From: an uncultured bacterium
GTDB taxonomy: Bacteria > Bacillota > Negativicutes > Veillonellales > Veillonellaceae
Assembly (NCBI GenBank): GCA_905214495.1
Contig: CAJMLW010000005.1
Coordinates: forward strand, 23,491 to 87,490
Direction: 5' to 3'
DNA length: 64,000 nucleotides
Below the pieces are notes generated by a model that did no database searches, had not been told where the DNA came from, and saw only the letters and a list, made by a program, of their open reading frames with translations. This document shows positions 16,841 through 24,757 of the stretch, piece after piece. Position 1 is the first letter of the stretch, and the number at the start of each line of letters is the position of its first letter. Position numbers and translations under genes: made by a program.

Positions 16841-17000
16841 TCTGAATATTTTCATTTACAAATAGGTGAAAATATTCTACAATGTAGGCATCAAATATTT
16901 TTCCACAAATACAAGCCTATTTTTCTGAAAATTTTCAACCTCGATATTATATTATCTGAATATTATCAGAATGTCAATAGGTTTATTTGATTATTTTCAA
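16841..17000. promoter_or_regulatory. Lysogeny-switch operator array
   Basis: The divergent control region between Cro-like and CI-like genes. A near-palindromic motif with consensus TCTGAAwATTwTCA recurs: 16841-16854, 16866-16879 (reverse orientation), 16924-16937 (TCTGAAAATTTTCA), 16955-16970 (TCTGAATATTATCAGA) and a weaker TTGATTATTTTCAA at 16987-17000. A further AT-rich copy near 16891 is doubtful. These are probably the binding sites shared by both regulators; the leftward and rightward promoters must lie among them. Confidence 0.7.
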
Positions 17001-17014
17001 AAAGAGGTAGACCT

Positions 17015-17410
17015 ATGACAATCAAGGAAAGAATAAGCATTTTGGCAAAGCATCGGAATACTACTCTACAAAAAATTGAAAGTGATTTGAACTTTGGTCG
17101 AGGGACCATATCTCGTTGGGATAAATCGTCCCCGAGCGTTGATAAATTACAACAAGTAGCCCAATACCTAAATGTATCTATAGATTATCTGCTAGGAAAT
17201 GTTATATATGATAATTCTCCTGATCTATACCCATATGTAGAAGAATCAGAAACTTATTATACTGACCCTGAAGTATCTGAATATGCCAATAAACTAAAAA
17301 ATAACCCCGGCATGCGTATCTTATTTGATGCTGCCGAGGACATGAGTAAGGAAGATATTGATTTTGTAGTTGATTTAATCGGTAAATTAAAGAAACGTGA
17401 GGGGAAATAA
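17015..17410 (+). CDS. CI-like prophage repressor
   Basis: 131 residues. An N-terminal HTH_XRE domain (residues 5-62, TLQKIESDLNFGRGTISRWDKSSPSVDKLQQVAQYLNVSIDYLLG) and a short acidic C-terminal part that has no LexA-like peptidase motif. Induction would therefore not follow the self-cleavage route. The ImmA-like metallopeptidase two genes downstream is a natural candidate for removing it. It is transcribed rightward with the other lysogeny genes and preceded by AAGAGG. Confidence 0.85.
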   Translation: MTIKERISILAKHRNTTLQKIESDLNFGRGTISRWDKSSPSVDKLQQVAQYLNVSIDYLLGNVIYDNSPDLYPYVEESETYYTDPEVSEYANKLKNNPGMRILFDAAEDMSKEDIDFVVDLIGKLKKREGK

Positions 17411-17411
17411 A

Positions 17412-17741
17412 ATGAATAAGAAACAAATAGCTTTATTTATAATATTAATTATTGCGGTTTTGGCACAAGGAATTTATATTGTTACGCTCACACAAAGAGT
17501 TGATACTCTTTCTAATGCTGTTTCTAATATTTCTTTTAATAATGATTCTGATAAGTTATCTAAACGTATAGACGAGGTAGAAAGTAAAATCTCATTTTTT
17601 AATGATAATTTGCAAGCTTTGAGCGACGACGTTCAAAATAATTCAACAGATATTGATTCTATAAATCTAAAACTATCTGATATTGTTTATAAAATTAATA
17701 GTTTAGCTAGTGATGTAAGATTATATATATTGTCACGATAA
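17412..17741 (+). CDS. Membrane-anchored coiled-coil protein in lysogeny module
   Basis: 109 residues from ATG at 17412, chosen because GAGGGG lies just upstream; a GTG at 17397 is inside the previous gene. Residues 1-26 give one hydrophobic helix (KKQIALFIILIIAVLAQGIYIV), followed by a long heptad-rich region with regular Leu/Ile and Asp/Asn spacing (RVDTLSNAVSNI...KLSDIVYKINSLASDVRL). Topology is probably N-in with the coiled coil outside, or the reverse. Being expressed from the lysogen, it may be a superinfection-exclusion or host-modifying protein; this is inference from position only. Confidence 0.6.
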   Translation: MNKKQIALFIILIIAVLAQGIYIVTLTQRVDTLSNAVSNISFNNDSDKLSKRIDEVESKISFFNDNLQALSDDVQNNSTDIDSINLKLSDIVYKINSLASDVRLYILSR

Positions 17742-17770
17742 CTAATTCTATCAAGGGGAGGGGTATAGTT

Positions 17771-18046
17771 ATGTCTATTAATTTGGTTTATACGCAATTA
17801 AAGAAAACGCAAACAGCAGTAGTATGTCTAAATGATGATGGCAGTCATACTATCTTTGTAAATTTAAATAAACCTTTTGACGCTCAACGAGTTAGTGTAC
17901 TACACGAATTAGGACATATTAAACACGATGACTTTCATTCTAAGGAACATATCAATTTAATAGAACGGATCGCTCATGATAGAGAATTAGATGAAGATAT
18001 AGATGAGGAATTCTTTTATCACGTGGTTAATAGTAAGGATGTGTAA
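17771..18046 (+). CDS. ImmA/IrrE-family metallopeptidase (short)
   Basis: 91 residues. The zinc-binding HEXXH motif is HELGH (in VSVLHELGHIKHDDF), followed by the downstream acidic region ERIAHDRELDEDID. ImmA-type proteases cleave CI-like repressors to trigger induction. It lacks extra domains and is shorter than typical ImmA (about 130-170 residues), so it is a minimal version. It begins behind AAGGGGAGGGG and ends two bases before the integrase gene, so the two are co-expressed. Confidence 0.75.
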   Translation: MSINLVYTQLKKTQTAVVCLNDDGSHTIFVNLNKPFDAQRVSVLHELGHIKHDDFHSKEHINLIERIAHDRELDEDIDEEFFYHVVNSKDV

Positions 18047-18048
18047 CC

Positions 18049-19104
18049 ATGCAATACAATATGACGGTTCGCAAAAAAGATGGCAATTACCAAATAATTG
18101 TCAGCTATAAAGACGGTATAAAATGGAGACAAAAATCCAAACAGGGTTTTGCTACTCAAAGAGAAGCAAAGCTCTATGGACAAAAAATTATTGATGAATT
18201 AAAAAAGACTGTCACCAATCCACTTGATGACAGTCTAAAAGATATAACGCTTATTCAGTTTTATCAGATTTATATTCGGGAAAAGATTAATATATCCGCC
18301 AATTCAGTACTGATCTACAATAATATCATGGAGAAATATTGTGAGCCCTTACATGACAGAAGAATGCGTGATATTACCCATTCCGATATTTTTACATTGA
18401 TTTCTAATTTGTCAAAATCAGCGGCAAGTAAAAATTTGTGTATTGTATTACTACGTGCCGTTTTTAATTATGCTATCAATCCATATCGGTTAATTCGCAA
18501 TAATCCATGTGCCGCCATTAAGAGATATCGTAAACAAAGTACACGATCAATCACAACAATTCCAATAGAAGATATGGACATGCTTTTACATAATATTGAA
18601 CATAGTCACCCAACGTATTATTTGTTATGCAATATAGCAAGATATACAGGCGCAAGGTATGGTGAGATTATAGCATTACAATGGTCTGATATAGACTTTG
18701 ACAATAATACTATATCAATTTCTAAGCAATGGGCACAATGTGAACGTAATAAATATGACTTTAAATTACCAAAAAGTAAAAATAGTATTCGTATAATTCC
18801 TATTCCGCCTATACTTTCTAATTTATTAAAACAGCATCAATGTAACGGATCAGATAGATTATTTCCGTTTCGCACTAGTCGAAGCAGTCAATTAAATGAA
18901 CTGATTCAACGGTTCCTTCCCGGAAAATCAATTCATATGTTTAGACATACATACGCTACTACATTATTAGGCAATAATGTAGACATACAGACTGTTGCTA
19001 GTTTACTTGGAGATAATATAAATACAGTTATTAAAACATACATCCATTATTCAGATGAAATGAGAAAAAATGCTGCGGATAACGTGGCAAATATTTTTGG
19101 TTAA
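18049..19104 (+). CDS. int: Prophage tyrosine integrase
   Basis: 351 residues. N-terminal arm-type DNA-binding domain (residues 5-52, MTVRKKDGNYQIIVSY...), SAM-like core-binding domain (about 65-155) and catalytic domain with Arg203 (TGARYGEI), His296 and Arg299 (HMFRH) and Tyr331 (IKTYIHY). The position usually held by His/Trp in box III is Asp322 (LLGDN). It integrates and, with an excisionase, excises the prophage. It is the last phage gene on the right, so the attachment site should lie just downstream. Confidence 0.9.
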   Translation: MQYNMTVRKKDGNYQIIVSYKDGIKWRQKSKQGFATQREAKLYGQKIIDELKKTVTNPLDDSLKDITLIQFYQIYIREKINISANSVLIYNNIMEKYCEPLHDRRMRDITHSDIFTLISNLSKSAASKNLCIVLLRAVFNYAINPYRLIRNNPCAAIKRYRKQSTRSITTIPIEDMDMLLHNIEHSHPTYYLLCNIARYTGARYGEIIALQWSDIDFDNNTISISKQWAQCERNKYDFKLPKSKNSIRIIPIPPILSNLLKQHQCNGSDRLFPFRTSRSSQLNELIQRFLPGKSIHMFRHTYATTLLGNNVDIQTVASLLGDNINTVIKTYIHYSDEMRKNAADNVANIFG

Positions 19105-19206
19105 TTATTTTTGACGATTATATGACGAAAATCTATAGAGCCCTATTTATCAATGTATTCTATAGCTTTATTTTATAATATATGTAATATACATCGGAGC
19201 AACATT
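19105..19206. other. Probable prophage right boundary (attachment site region)
   Basis: The 100 bases between the integrase stop and the first chromosomal gene. A CTATAGA...TTCTATAG inverted repeat lies at about 19131-19165. With integrase at the prophage end, one attachment core is expected here, but the second copy is outside the window, so the core cannot be defined. No tRNA gene is present at this end. Confidence 0.4.
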
Positions 19207-19824
19207 ATGAAATCAAAAACATTAACAATAGCAATCATTATTGCCATCATAGCCGCACTGAGTGCTATGTGGTATTTCTTATGGTATATCCCTCATACAC
19301 CAGTCTATACGTTCCAAACTATCCGAGAAGCCGTAGAAAACAAAGATGCGGACACGGTATTGGAGCACATCGATACAACATCCTTGGTTAAGAACATCGT
19401 CACCCGTGAGGGCAACACTTATGTGGATACATCCTCACCATTAGGCAAGGCCGCAGTAGCAGCAACGAAAACATTCGGTCCAGCCCTTCTTGATGATGTA
19501 ATTCGTAAATATGTAGAGGATCCAGATAGTTTCAAATCACAAAATAGTAGTGATTCAAATACTGAAAGCGAAGATACATCCAATACCTTCTCTATGGTAG
19601 ACCGCATCCAACGGGGTGAATTATTCAAACAACAACATTTGGAGATAAAAAACATTACCTCTGAAGATGATGGTGATACCGCCACGGTAACCGTAACGAT
19701 ACAAAACACAAAAACAAACCAAACAGCTCCCATCCGAGTACTTATAAAGCACATCGGAGATGGAACTTGGGCTATCTATGATATCCCAGATATCGAAGCA
19801 CTCTATAAAATCACAAGAAAATAA
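19207..19824 (+). CDS. DUF2939-like exported/membrane-anchored protein
   Basis: 205 residues from ATG at 19207, which has CGGAG upstream; an in-frame upstream start has no ribosome site. One N-terminal hydrophobic segment (LTIAIIIAIIAALSAMWYFLWYI) anchors or exports it. The segment YTFQTIREAVENKDADTVLEHIDTTSLVKNI fits the DUF2939 pattern. A Ser/Asn/Asp-rich linker (residues about 117-133) precedes a C-terminal strand-rich half. It is the first chromosomal gene beside the prophage, unless the phage carries it as cargo. Function unknown. Confidence 0.55.
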   Translation: MKSKTLTIAIIIAIIAALSAMWYFLWYIPHTPVYTFQTIREAVENKDADTVLEHIDTTSLVKNIVTREGNTYVDTSSPLGKAAVAATKTFGPALLDDVIRKYVEDPDSFKSQNSSDSNTESEDTSNTFSMVDRIQRGELFKQQHLEIKNITSEDDGDTATVTVTIQNTKTNQTAPIRVLIKHIGDGTWAIYDIPDIEALYKITRK

Positions 19825-19979
19825 AGACCTCTTTCGTAGCAAATACGTTTGTAGAGGTAGATGATAGCAAAATTCTCCACCGGCCGGGTCTGTCTACGCC
19901 CTTCGGGCTTCGCAGGGCCAAAGTCGAATTTTGCTATCATCTACCTCTTTTCCGTATCAGCTTACCAAAAGAGGTCTTT
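19823..19979. repeat. Nested perfect inverted repeat between convergent genes
   Basis: Outer arms AAAGACCTCTTT (19823-19834) and AAAGAGGTCTTT (19968-19979) pair perfectly over 12 bp. Inside them are perfect 23-bp arms at 19853-19875 (AGAGGTAGATGATAGC...) and 19926-19948. The 50-base centre has a small GCCC-TTCG-GGC hairpin at 19898-19908. A T run follows the right outer arm on the plus strand. It separates the DUF2939-like gene and the leftward men genes. It may be an elaborate bidirectional terminator, a dispersed palindromic repeat or a structured RNA. Confidence 0.85.
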
Positions 19980-19984
19980 TTTTC

Positions 19985-20362
19985 TTATCGATTTTTAGGT
20001 ACTATCGCACAGGTTACGATAACCTGAGATATCAAACGATAGCTTTCATCATACATATCAAATCGCCAAACATGAGATGTTTTCCCTTGTAAGAGTAGCT
20101 GTCCTTTAGCAATCAAATCGCCGTCTGCCTTCATAGGTCGCATATGATTTGCAGTTACCGATTGTCCTACAGCAAATTGATCATCTCGAATCAGTTGATT
20201 ACTGAGCATACCTGATAGAATTTCGCCAAAGGCCAAGGTAGCGCCACCATTGAGGTAGCCTTGTGGTTGCGCATGATAACTAGTTACATGCATCACCCCT
20301 TGCCCACTGGCAGGTCCGGTTAGCTCTACACAATCAATTTGTAATGCGTCTATCATTGTCAT
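19985..20362 (-). CDS. menI: Hotdog thioesterase, probable DHNA-CoA hydrolase
   Basis: 125 residues with a PaaI-type hotdog fold (HAQPQGYLNGGATLAFGEILSGML is the helical core with the HxxxxxxxNGG pattern). At the end of the men cluster it most likely hydrolyses 1,4-dihydroxy-2-naphthoyl-CoA to DHNA. Its ATG overlaps the menC stop as ATGA, so the two are translationally coupled. The assignment rests on fold plus context; other small thioesterases look alike. It is the last gene of the leftward unit, followed by the nested inverted repeat. Confidence 0.75.
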   Translation of the reverse strand: MTMIDALQIDCVELTGPASGQGVMHVTSYHAQPQGYLNGGATLAFGEILSGMLSNQLIRDDQFAVGQSVTANHMRPMKADGDLIAKGQLLLQGKTSHVWRFDMYDESYRLISQVIVTCAIVPKNR

Positions 20363-21501
20363 AGTGTTCGTTTCTCCAATGTATATTCTTCAATACGATT
20401 ATCCAATACATCAACGCCAAGACCAGCACCATTAGGCACCTGCATGGACCCATCGGTAAATAAAATTGCTGGATTGATAAGGTCATGTTCAAAATAGCGA
20501 CTAGAATCAGATAAATCCCCTGCCATATATGTATCACCTAGAGCTGCCAGTTGAACATGTAATATCTTTGAAATGCCCGATTCAACCATGCTACCAATCC
20601 AGTATGGAATACCTGCTTCACGGCATCGTAAAATAGCGGCACGCGTCTGTATGAGTCCACCCAGACGACCTACTTTTACATTAAGCACATCAATTAATCT
20701 ATGCTCGATTGCATAAGATAAATCATCATAGGACAAAATTGACTCATCTAGACAAATAGGACTTGTAATCGGCCAATTAAGCAACGAGTCCTTCCACGCT
20801 TTATAGGCAATCAAATTCGTCATACTAAAGGGTTCCTCTATACAGAGCAAATGCAAATCATTATAGGCAGCCACCATATCTAATTGGTCATAAGTATAAC
20901 TTTGGTTAGCATCAACAGCTAAGGCTAATTCTGGATAGGCTTCACGTACAAGTCGTGTCCGTTCATAACCATCACGAGGCGATACTTTGAGTTTAATTCG
21001 TTTACAACCATTGGATACATGCTGTTCCACAATGCCCAATAGTTCATTCATGGGCACGTCGCCAATGACGATGCCATTTGAAATAGTTGATTCTAAATAC
21101 TGCCCCATGATATACGACACAGAGTTTACGCCTTTTCGGTTGCAGTCCAAATTAATTAATGCATTTTCAAGGCCTGCTATCGTCATTGGCATATTGTCGC
21201 GCTTTAACCAAAATTGTAACTGCCGAATATAGGCCATTAATGGTTTTGGCCGCATCAAGCGCAACTCTAGAATATAGGTATCTACCAATTGTTTCCATGC
21301 GGAATCAACAGTTTCCGCCGTATAAAAAGGGTCTGTGAAAGCCACACATTCCCCGTATCCAACATAGCCTTGTTGATCCTCGATACGAACGATGATACTT
21401 TCACGAACACGAACAGTACCCTTAGCCGTTTTAAATTCAAACTTTAACGGCAAAGCCACACGATACGTCGTTATGGATTTAAAGTTCAATACATCATTCA
21501 T
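20359..21501 (-). CDS. menC: o-Succinylbenzoate synthase
   Basis: 380 residues from ATG at 21501, placed seven bases after GGAGG; a longer in-frame start would put that ribosome site inside the gene. An enolase-superfamily enzyme that dehydrates SHCHC to o-succinylbenzoate in menaquinone synthesis. Visible catalytic positions: the KxK motif (RIKLKVSPRDG), metal ligands in LAVDANQSY, CIEEPF and ICLDESI, and the second lysine in NVKVGRLGG. It overlaps menE upstream and menI downstream. Confidence 0.9.
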   Translation of the reverse strand: MNDVLNFKSITTYRVALPLKFEFKTAKGTVRVRESIIVRIEDQQGYVGYGECVAFTDPFYTAETVDSAWKQLVDTYILELRLMRPKPLMAYIRQLQFWLKRDNMPMTIAGLENALINLDCNRKGVNSVSYIMGQYLESTISNGIVIGDVPMNELLGIVEQHVSNGCKRIKLKVSPRDGYERTRLVREAYPELALAVDANQSYTYDQLDMVAAYNDLHLLCIEEPFSMTNLIAYKAWKDSLLNWPITSPICLDESILSYDDLSYAIEHRLIDVLNVKVGRLGGLIQTRAAILRCREAGIPYWIGSMVESGISKILHVQLAALGDTYMAGDLSDSSRYFEHDLINPAILFTDGSMQVPNGAGLGVDVLDNRIEEYTLEKRTL

Positions 21502-22921
21502 GAGAACCTCCATTTGACGCAGTCATATCGAGATGGGAGGCCAACGACTTACGCATAATCTTACCTGTCCCATTACGTGGCAATGCATCCATAATTGTAA
21601 TGTATTTAGGCACCTTGTATTTGGCTAGTTTACTAGAAATATAGTCTCGCACGATCATTTTCAAATCGGCACCTAATGCATCTATATCATCAAAAGCAAC
21701 AAATAGTGCGGGCACCTGCCCCCATTTCGTATCGCCTACAGGAATAACCGCACATTCCTTCACGCCTTGCATAGCATACACAGTATCTTCAATTTCCTTC
21801 GGATAGATATTCTCGCCTCCAGAAATAATCAAATCTGTACGGCGATTTAAGATGTATAAAAACCCATCTTCATCTACATACCCCATATCATCGGTATTAA
21901 AATCGCCATGAATCGGCTCGCGATTGATATAACCACTCATAACCATGGGCCCATTCAAATGGATTTCCCCGACCCCGTCGACATCAGGATTTACGATATG
22001 TACGGTCATCCTCGGCAAGGGTTTACCTACCGAATCGAGTTTGTTTAGATTGGATAATACAGGCATGGTCACGCTTTGACTAAAGGTTTCTGTCATGCCA
22101 TATGTTTTATAAATCGGAAGTTGTTTCGCCACACATGCATCAACTAGAGGTCTTGGTATAAACTCACCGCCCAATAAGATAACACGCAATTGATGGTGAG
22201 TAATGCGCGGTTCTAAATTCTTTAAGATGGTAGGCACCAGAGACATCATATTAATGCGCCCATCATGAATATATTGCAGTACTTGTTCTTCGTCATAGGA
22301 TTCCATAATGGTCATAGCCGTGCCATTATACAAAGATCTCATCAAGATGGATAATCCGCTTACATGAAACAACGGCAATACCATGAGCCAATTGTCCTGT
22401 TCAGACCTACCTAGCACCTCTTGTGATGCTTGTACATGAGCATTAATTTGGCCCCAACGAAGTGGCACTGATTTAAACTGCCCTGTTGTAGCACTGGTAT
22501 TCATGATAGCAGCTATGTCATGCTCAGCAAAGGTCCAATCAAAGGTATCCTCTGCTATATCATGCAGCATAGCTTCCACGGATTCAAACTCAATGGCTAT
22601 TACGGATGCTGGGACTTGTGTCCGTCGCTTAGCACTGTGTAACACAGTTGTAATATGCAGCTGGCATAACTGATTTTCTATTTCACGCGCTGTAAGATGA
22701 ACATTTAATAAGAGTACCTCCTTACGGACTAGCATGGCTGCTAAGAGATAAACGGCCATTGTTACGGAGTTATCCGACACTATAGCGATACGTGTATCTG
22801 ACAGTGTTTGTAATCGCGTCGCCACGTTCACAACAGCACTATATATATCCTGATAGGTGTAATTATTCATACATATACGATTCGGATAGTACTGTTTTCC
22901 ATATCGTAACCATTCCATCAT
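21494..22921 (-). CDS. menE: o-Succinylbenzoate-CoA ligase
   Basis: 475 residues, a normal length. An ANL-superfamily enzyme: AMP-binding loop MNTSATTGQFKSVPLRW (residues about 139-155; the usual SGTTGxPK is altered to SATTGQFK), A5 motif YKTYGMTETFSQ, A7 GEIHLNGPMVMSGY and the C-terminal Lys in GTGKIMRKSL. It activates OSB as a CoA thioester. The start MMEW follows AGGTGAG. A terminator-like hairpin lies between menB and this gene, so menE-C-I may also have their own promoter. Confidence 0.9.
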   Translation of the reverse strand: MMEWLRYGKQYYPNRICMNNYTYQDIYSAVVNVATRLQTLSDTRIAIVSDNSVTMAVYLLAAMLVRKEVLLLNVHLTAREIENQLCQLHITTVLHSAKRRTQVPASVIAIEFESVEAMLHDIAEDTFDWTFAEHDIAAIMNTSATTGQFKSVPLRWGQINAHVQASQEVLGRSEQDNWLMVLPLFHVSGLSILMRSLYNGTAMTIMESYDEEQVLQYIHDGRINMMSLVPTILKNLEPRITHHQLRVILLGGEFIPRPLVDACVAKQLPIYKTYGMTETFSQSVTMPVLSNLNKLDSVGKPLPRMTVHIVNPDVDGVGEIHLNGPMVMSGYINREPIHGDFNTDDMGYVDEDGFLYILNRRTDLIISGGENIYPKEIEDTVYAMQGVKECAVIPVGDTKWGQVPALFVAFDDIDALGADLKMIVRDYISSKLAKYKVPKYITIMDALPRNGTGKIMRKSLASHLDMTASNGGSHE

Positions 22922-22971
22922 CTCACCTCTTAGCTAGCCATAATACTATAAAACATATACGTATAAGAAAG

Positions 22972-22990
22972 GCGCCTCATATAGAGGCGC
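22972..22990 (-). terminator. Hairpin between menB and menE
   Basis: Stem GCGCCTC/GAGGCGC with a 5-base loop; on the minus strand CTTTCTTAT follows. It sits 59 bases after the menB stop and 51 before menE. It may end part of the menF-D-H-B transcript, or be a leaky internal terminator that lowers expression of menE-C-I. Confidence 0.6.
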
Positions 22991-23048
22991 ACTGCTTATT
23001 ATGTAAAGGGTTCAGGTCCATACATAAGGACTGATAACCATATTCCGA

Positions 23049-23891
23049 TTAAGGGAATTTAGGGAATTGTTTGAAGTCTGGTTTGCGTTTTTCTTTGAAC
23101 GCATCACGGCCTTCTTTAGCTTCATCTGTTGTATAGTACATCAATGTTGCATCGCCTGCAAATTGTTGTAAACCTGCAAGGCCATCAGTATCTGCGTTGA
23201 AGGATGCTTTTAACATGCGCAATGCCATTGGGGACAATGCCAAAATTTCATTACACCATTGAACCGTTTCTTCTTCCAATTTGTCGAATGGTACCACGCA
23301 GTTAACCATGCCCATTTCATAAGCTTGCGCAGCCGTGTATTGACGGCAAAGGAACCATACTTCACGAGCGCGTTTGTGACCAATCATGCGTGCTAAGTAG
23401 CCAGCACCATAACCAGCATCGAAGGAACCTACACGAGGACCTGTTTGACCAAATTTTGCATTTTCAGAAGCGATGGTAAGATCGCATACGATGTGCAATA
23501 CATGTCCACCACCGATGGCAAAACCATTTACCATAGCGATAACAGGTTTTGGAATGATGCGGATTAAATGTTGCAAGTCAAGTACGTTAAGACGAGGAAT
23601 ATTGTCATCGCCTACATAACCACCATTGCCGCGCACACGTTGGTCACCGCCAGAGCAGAATGCCTCTTTATCTTCACCTTGGCCGTGGTTAGCACCAGTC
23701 AAGATAATAACGCCGATTTCTGCATCGTCGCGAGCAATTGTGAATGCATCAATAAGCTCAATTACGGTTTTAGGGCGAAATGCATTGCGCACCTCTGGGC
23801 GATTAATCGTGATTTTTGCAATACCATTATAGGTTTCGTAAATTACATCTTCATAATTACGATCCAATACTTTCCAATCAAATTTGCTCAT
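23049..23891 (-). CDS. menB: 1,4-Dihydroxy-2-naphthoyl-CoA synthase
   Basis: 280 residues, the usual length. A crotonase-fold enzyme that closes the second ring from OSB-CoA. Seen: ITINRPEVRNAFRPKTV, the CoA and oxyanion segment EAFCSGGDQRVRGNGGYVG, and GQTGPRVGSFDAGYGAGYLARMIG, which carries the conserved active-site Ser/Asp region of MenB. The C-terminal FKQFPKFP is also typical. It follows menH by five bases and is last before the hairpin. Confidence 0.95.
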   Translation of the reverse strand: MSKFDWKVLDRNYEDVIYETYNGIAKITINRPEVRNAFRPKTVIELIDAFTIARDDAEIGVIILTGANHGQGEDKEAFCSGGDQRVRGNGGYVGDDNIPRLNVLDLQHLIRIIPKPVIAMVNGFAIGGGHVLHIVCDLTIASENAKFGQTGPRVGSFDAGYGAGYLARMIGHKRAREVWFLCRQYTAAQAYEMGMVNCVVPFDKLEEETVQWCNEILALSPMALRMLKASFNADTDGLAGLQQFAGDATLMYYTTDEAKEGRDAFKEKRKPDFKQFPKFP

Positions 23892-23896
23892 GGATG

Positions 23897-24757
23897 TTAC
23901 CTTTCCTTATATAAAAAATCTGCTAAGGCCGTCATAAACGGGCCCGGCTTTTCTAAATGTACATTATGTCCCGCCCCATTGACGATGACATGTTCACAGT
24001 TTGGTACATTACTAAACAGTTCTTCTCCTATTGTAGTATATTTTGTATCTAGTGCGCCACTAATATATAAAGATGGCATGGATAATTCTTGTAATCGATG
24101 ACCCATATAGGGCATAACGCCTTGTCCTGAACCTCGCAATGTAGCCGCTAATGCATAGGGACTATTTTGGGCCCGACGTTGAAACAACTTATCTTGTACA
24201 ACTGGTGAAAGCTGATGTTGACTTTCAAAAATAGAAATGTCAGCCCATTTAGCAGCAAACCACTCTCCATCATTATCTTCTATAGCTAGTGCTAATTGTT
24301 CATCAGCAGCTTTACGCGCTTGTCGCTCTACCTCTGATTCAATCCCAAATGAACCACTTTCTAAGATGAGGTTTTCAATTTCAGAACTATACTCAAAAGC
24401 ATATAGTAAAGCTAATCGTGCCCCCATGGAGTATCCCATGAGAGAATAGCTTTCACCAGCCACGGCAGAAATCACCGTATGCAAATCGTTGAGCATAGTA
24501 GGAATAGAAAAAGCAGTCTCATCCTCTGGAATATCCGAATCTCCATGTCCAATCGTATCGATACGGATAAATTGATAGCCTGGCACAACGATACCATCCC
24601 AGGTATAACCAGACTCAGAAAAACCATGTAAACACACAAGCGGTTTACCAGCGCCAGCTAGCGTCACCCCATATCGATACTCACCAAGATCGACATACAT
24701 GCGAAGTGCGGGATTGTATAGGGAGTTATCTATAATACTGCAAGCATATTGGCTCAT
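23897..24757 (-). CDS. menH: SHCHC synthase, alpha/beta hydrolase
   Basis: 286 residues. Alpha/beta hydrolase fold: oxyanion segment LVCLHGFSESGYTW, nucleophile elbow GYSMGAR (Ser near residue 122), acid in SGALDTKY and His in GAGHNVHLEKPG. In the men cluster it should eliminate pyruvate from SEPHCHC to make SHCHC. It overlaps menD by four bases and has AAGGAGG just before its ATG. Context makes the assignment firm; fold alone would not. Confidence 0.85.
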   Translation of the reverse strand: MSQYACSIIDNSLYNPALRMYVDLGEYRYGVTLAGAGKPLVCLHGFSESGYTWDGIVVPGYQFIRIDTIGHGDSDIPEDETAFSIPTMLNDLHTVISAVAGESYSLMGYSMGARLALLYAFEYSSEIENLILESGSFGIESEVERQARKAADEQLALAIEDNDGEWFAAKWADISIFESQHQLSPVVQDKLFQRRAQNSPYALAATLRGSGQGVMPYMGHRLQELSMPSLYISGALDTKYTTIGEELFSNVPNCEHVIVNGAGHNVHLEKPGPFMTALADFLYKER

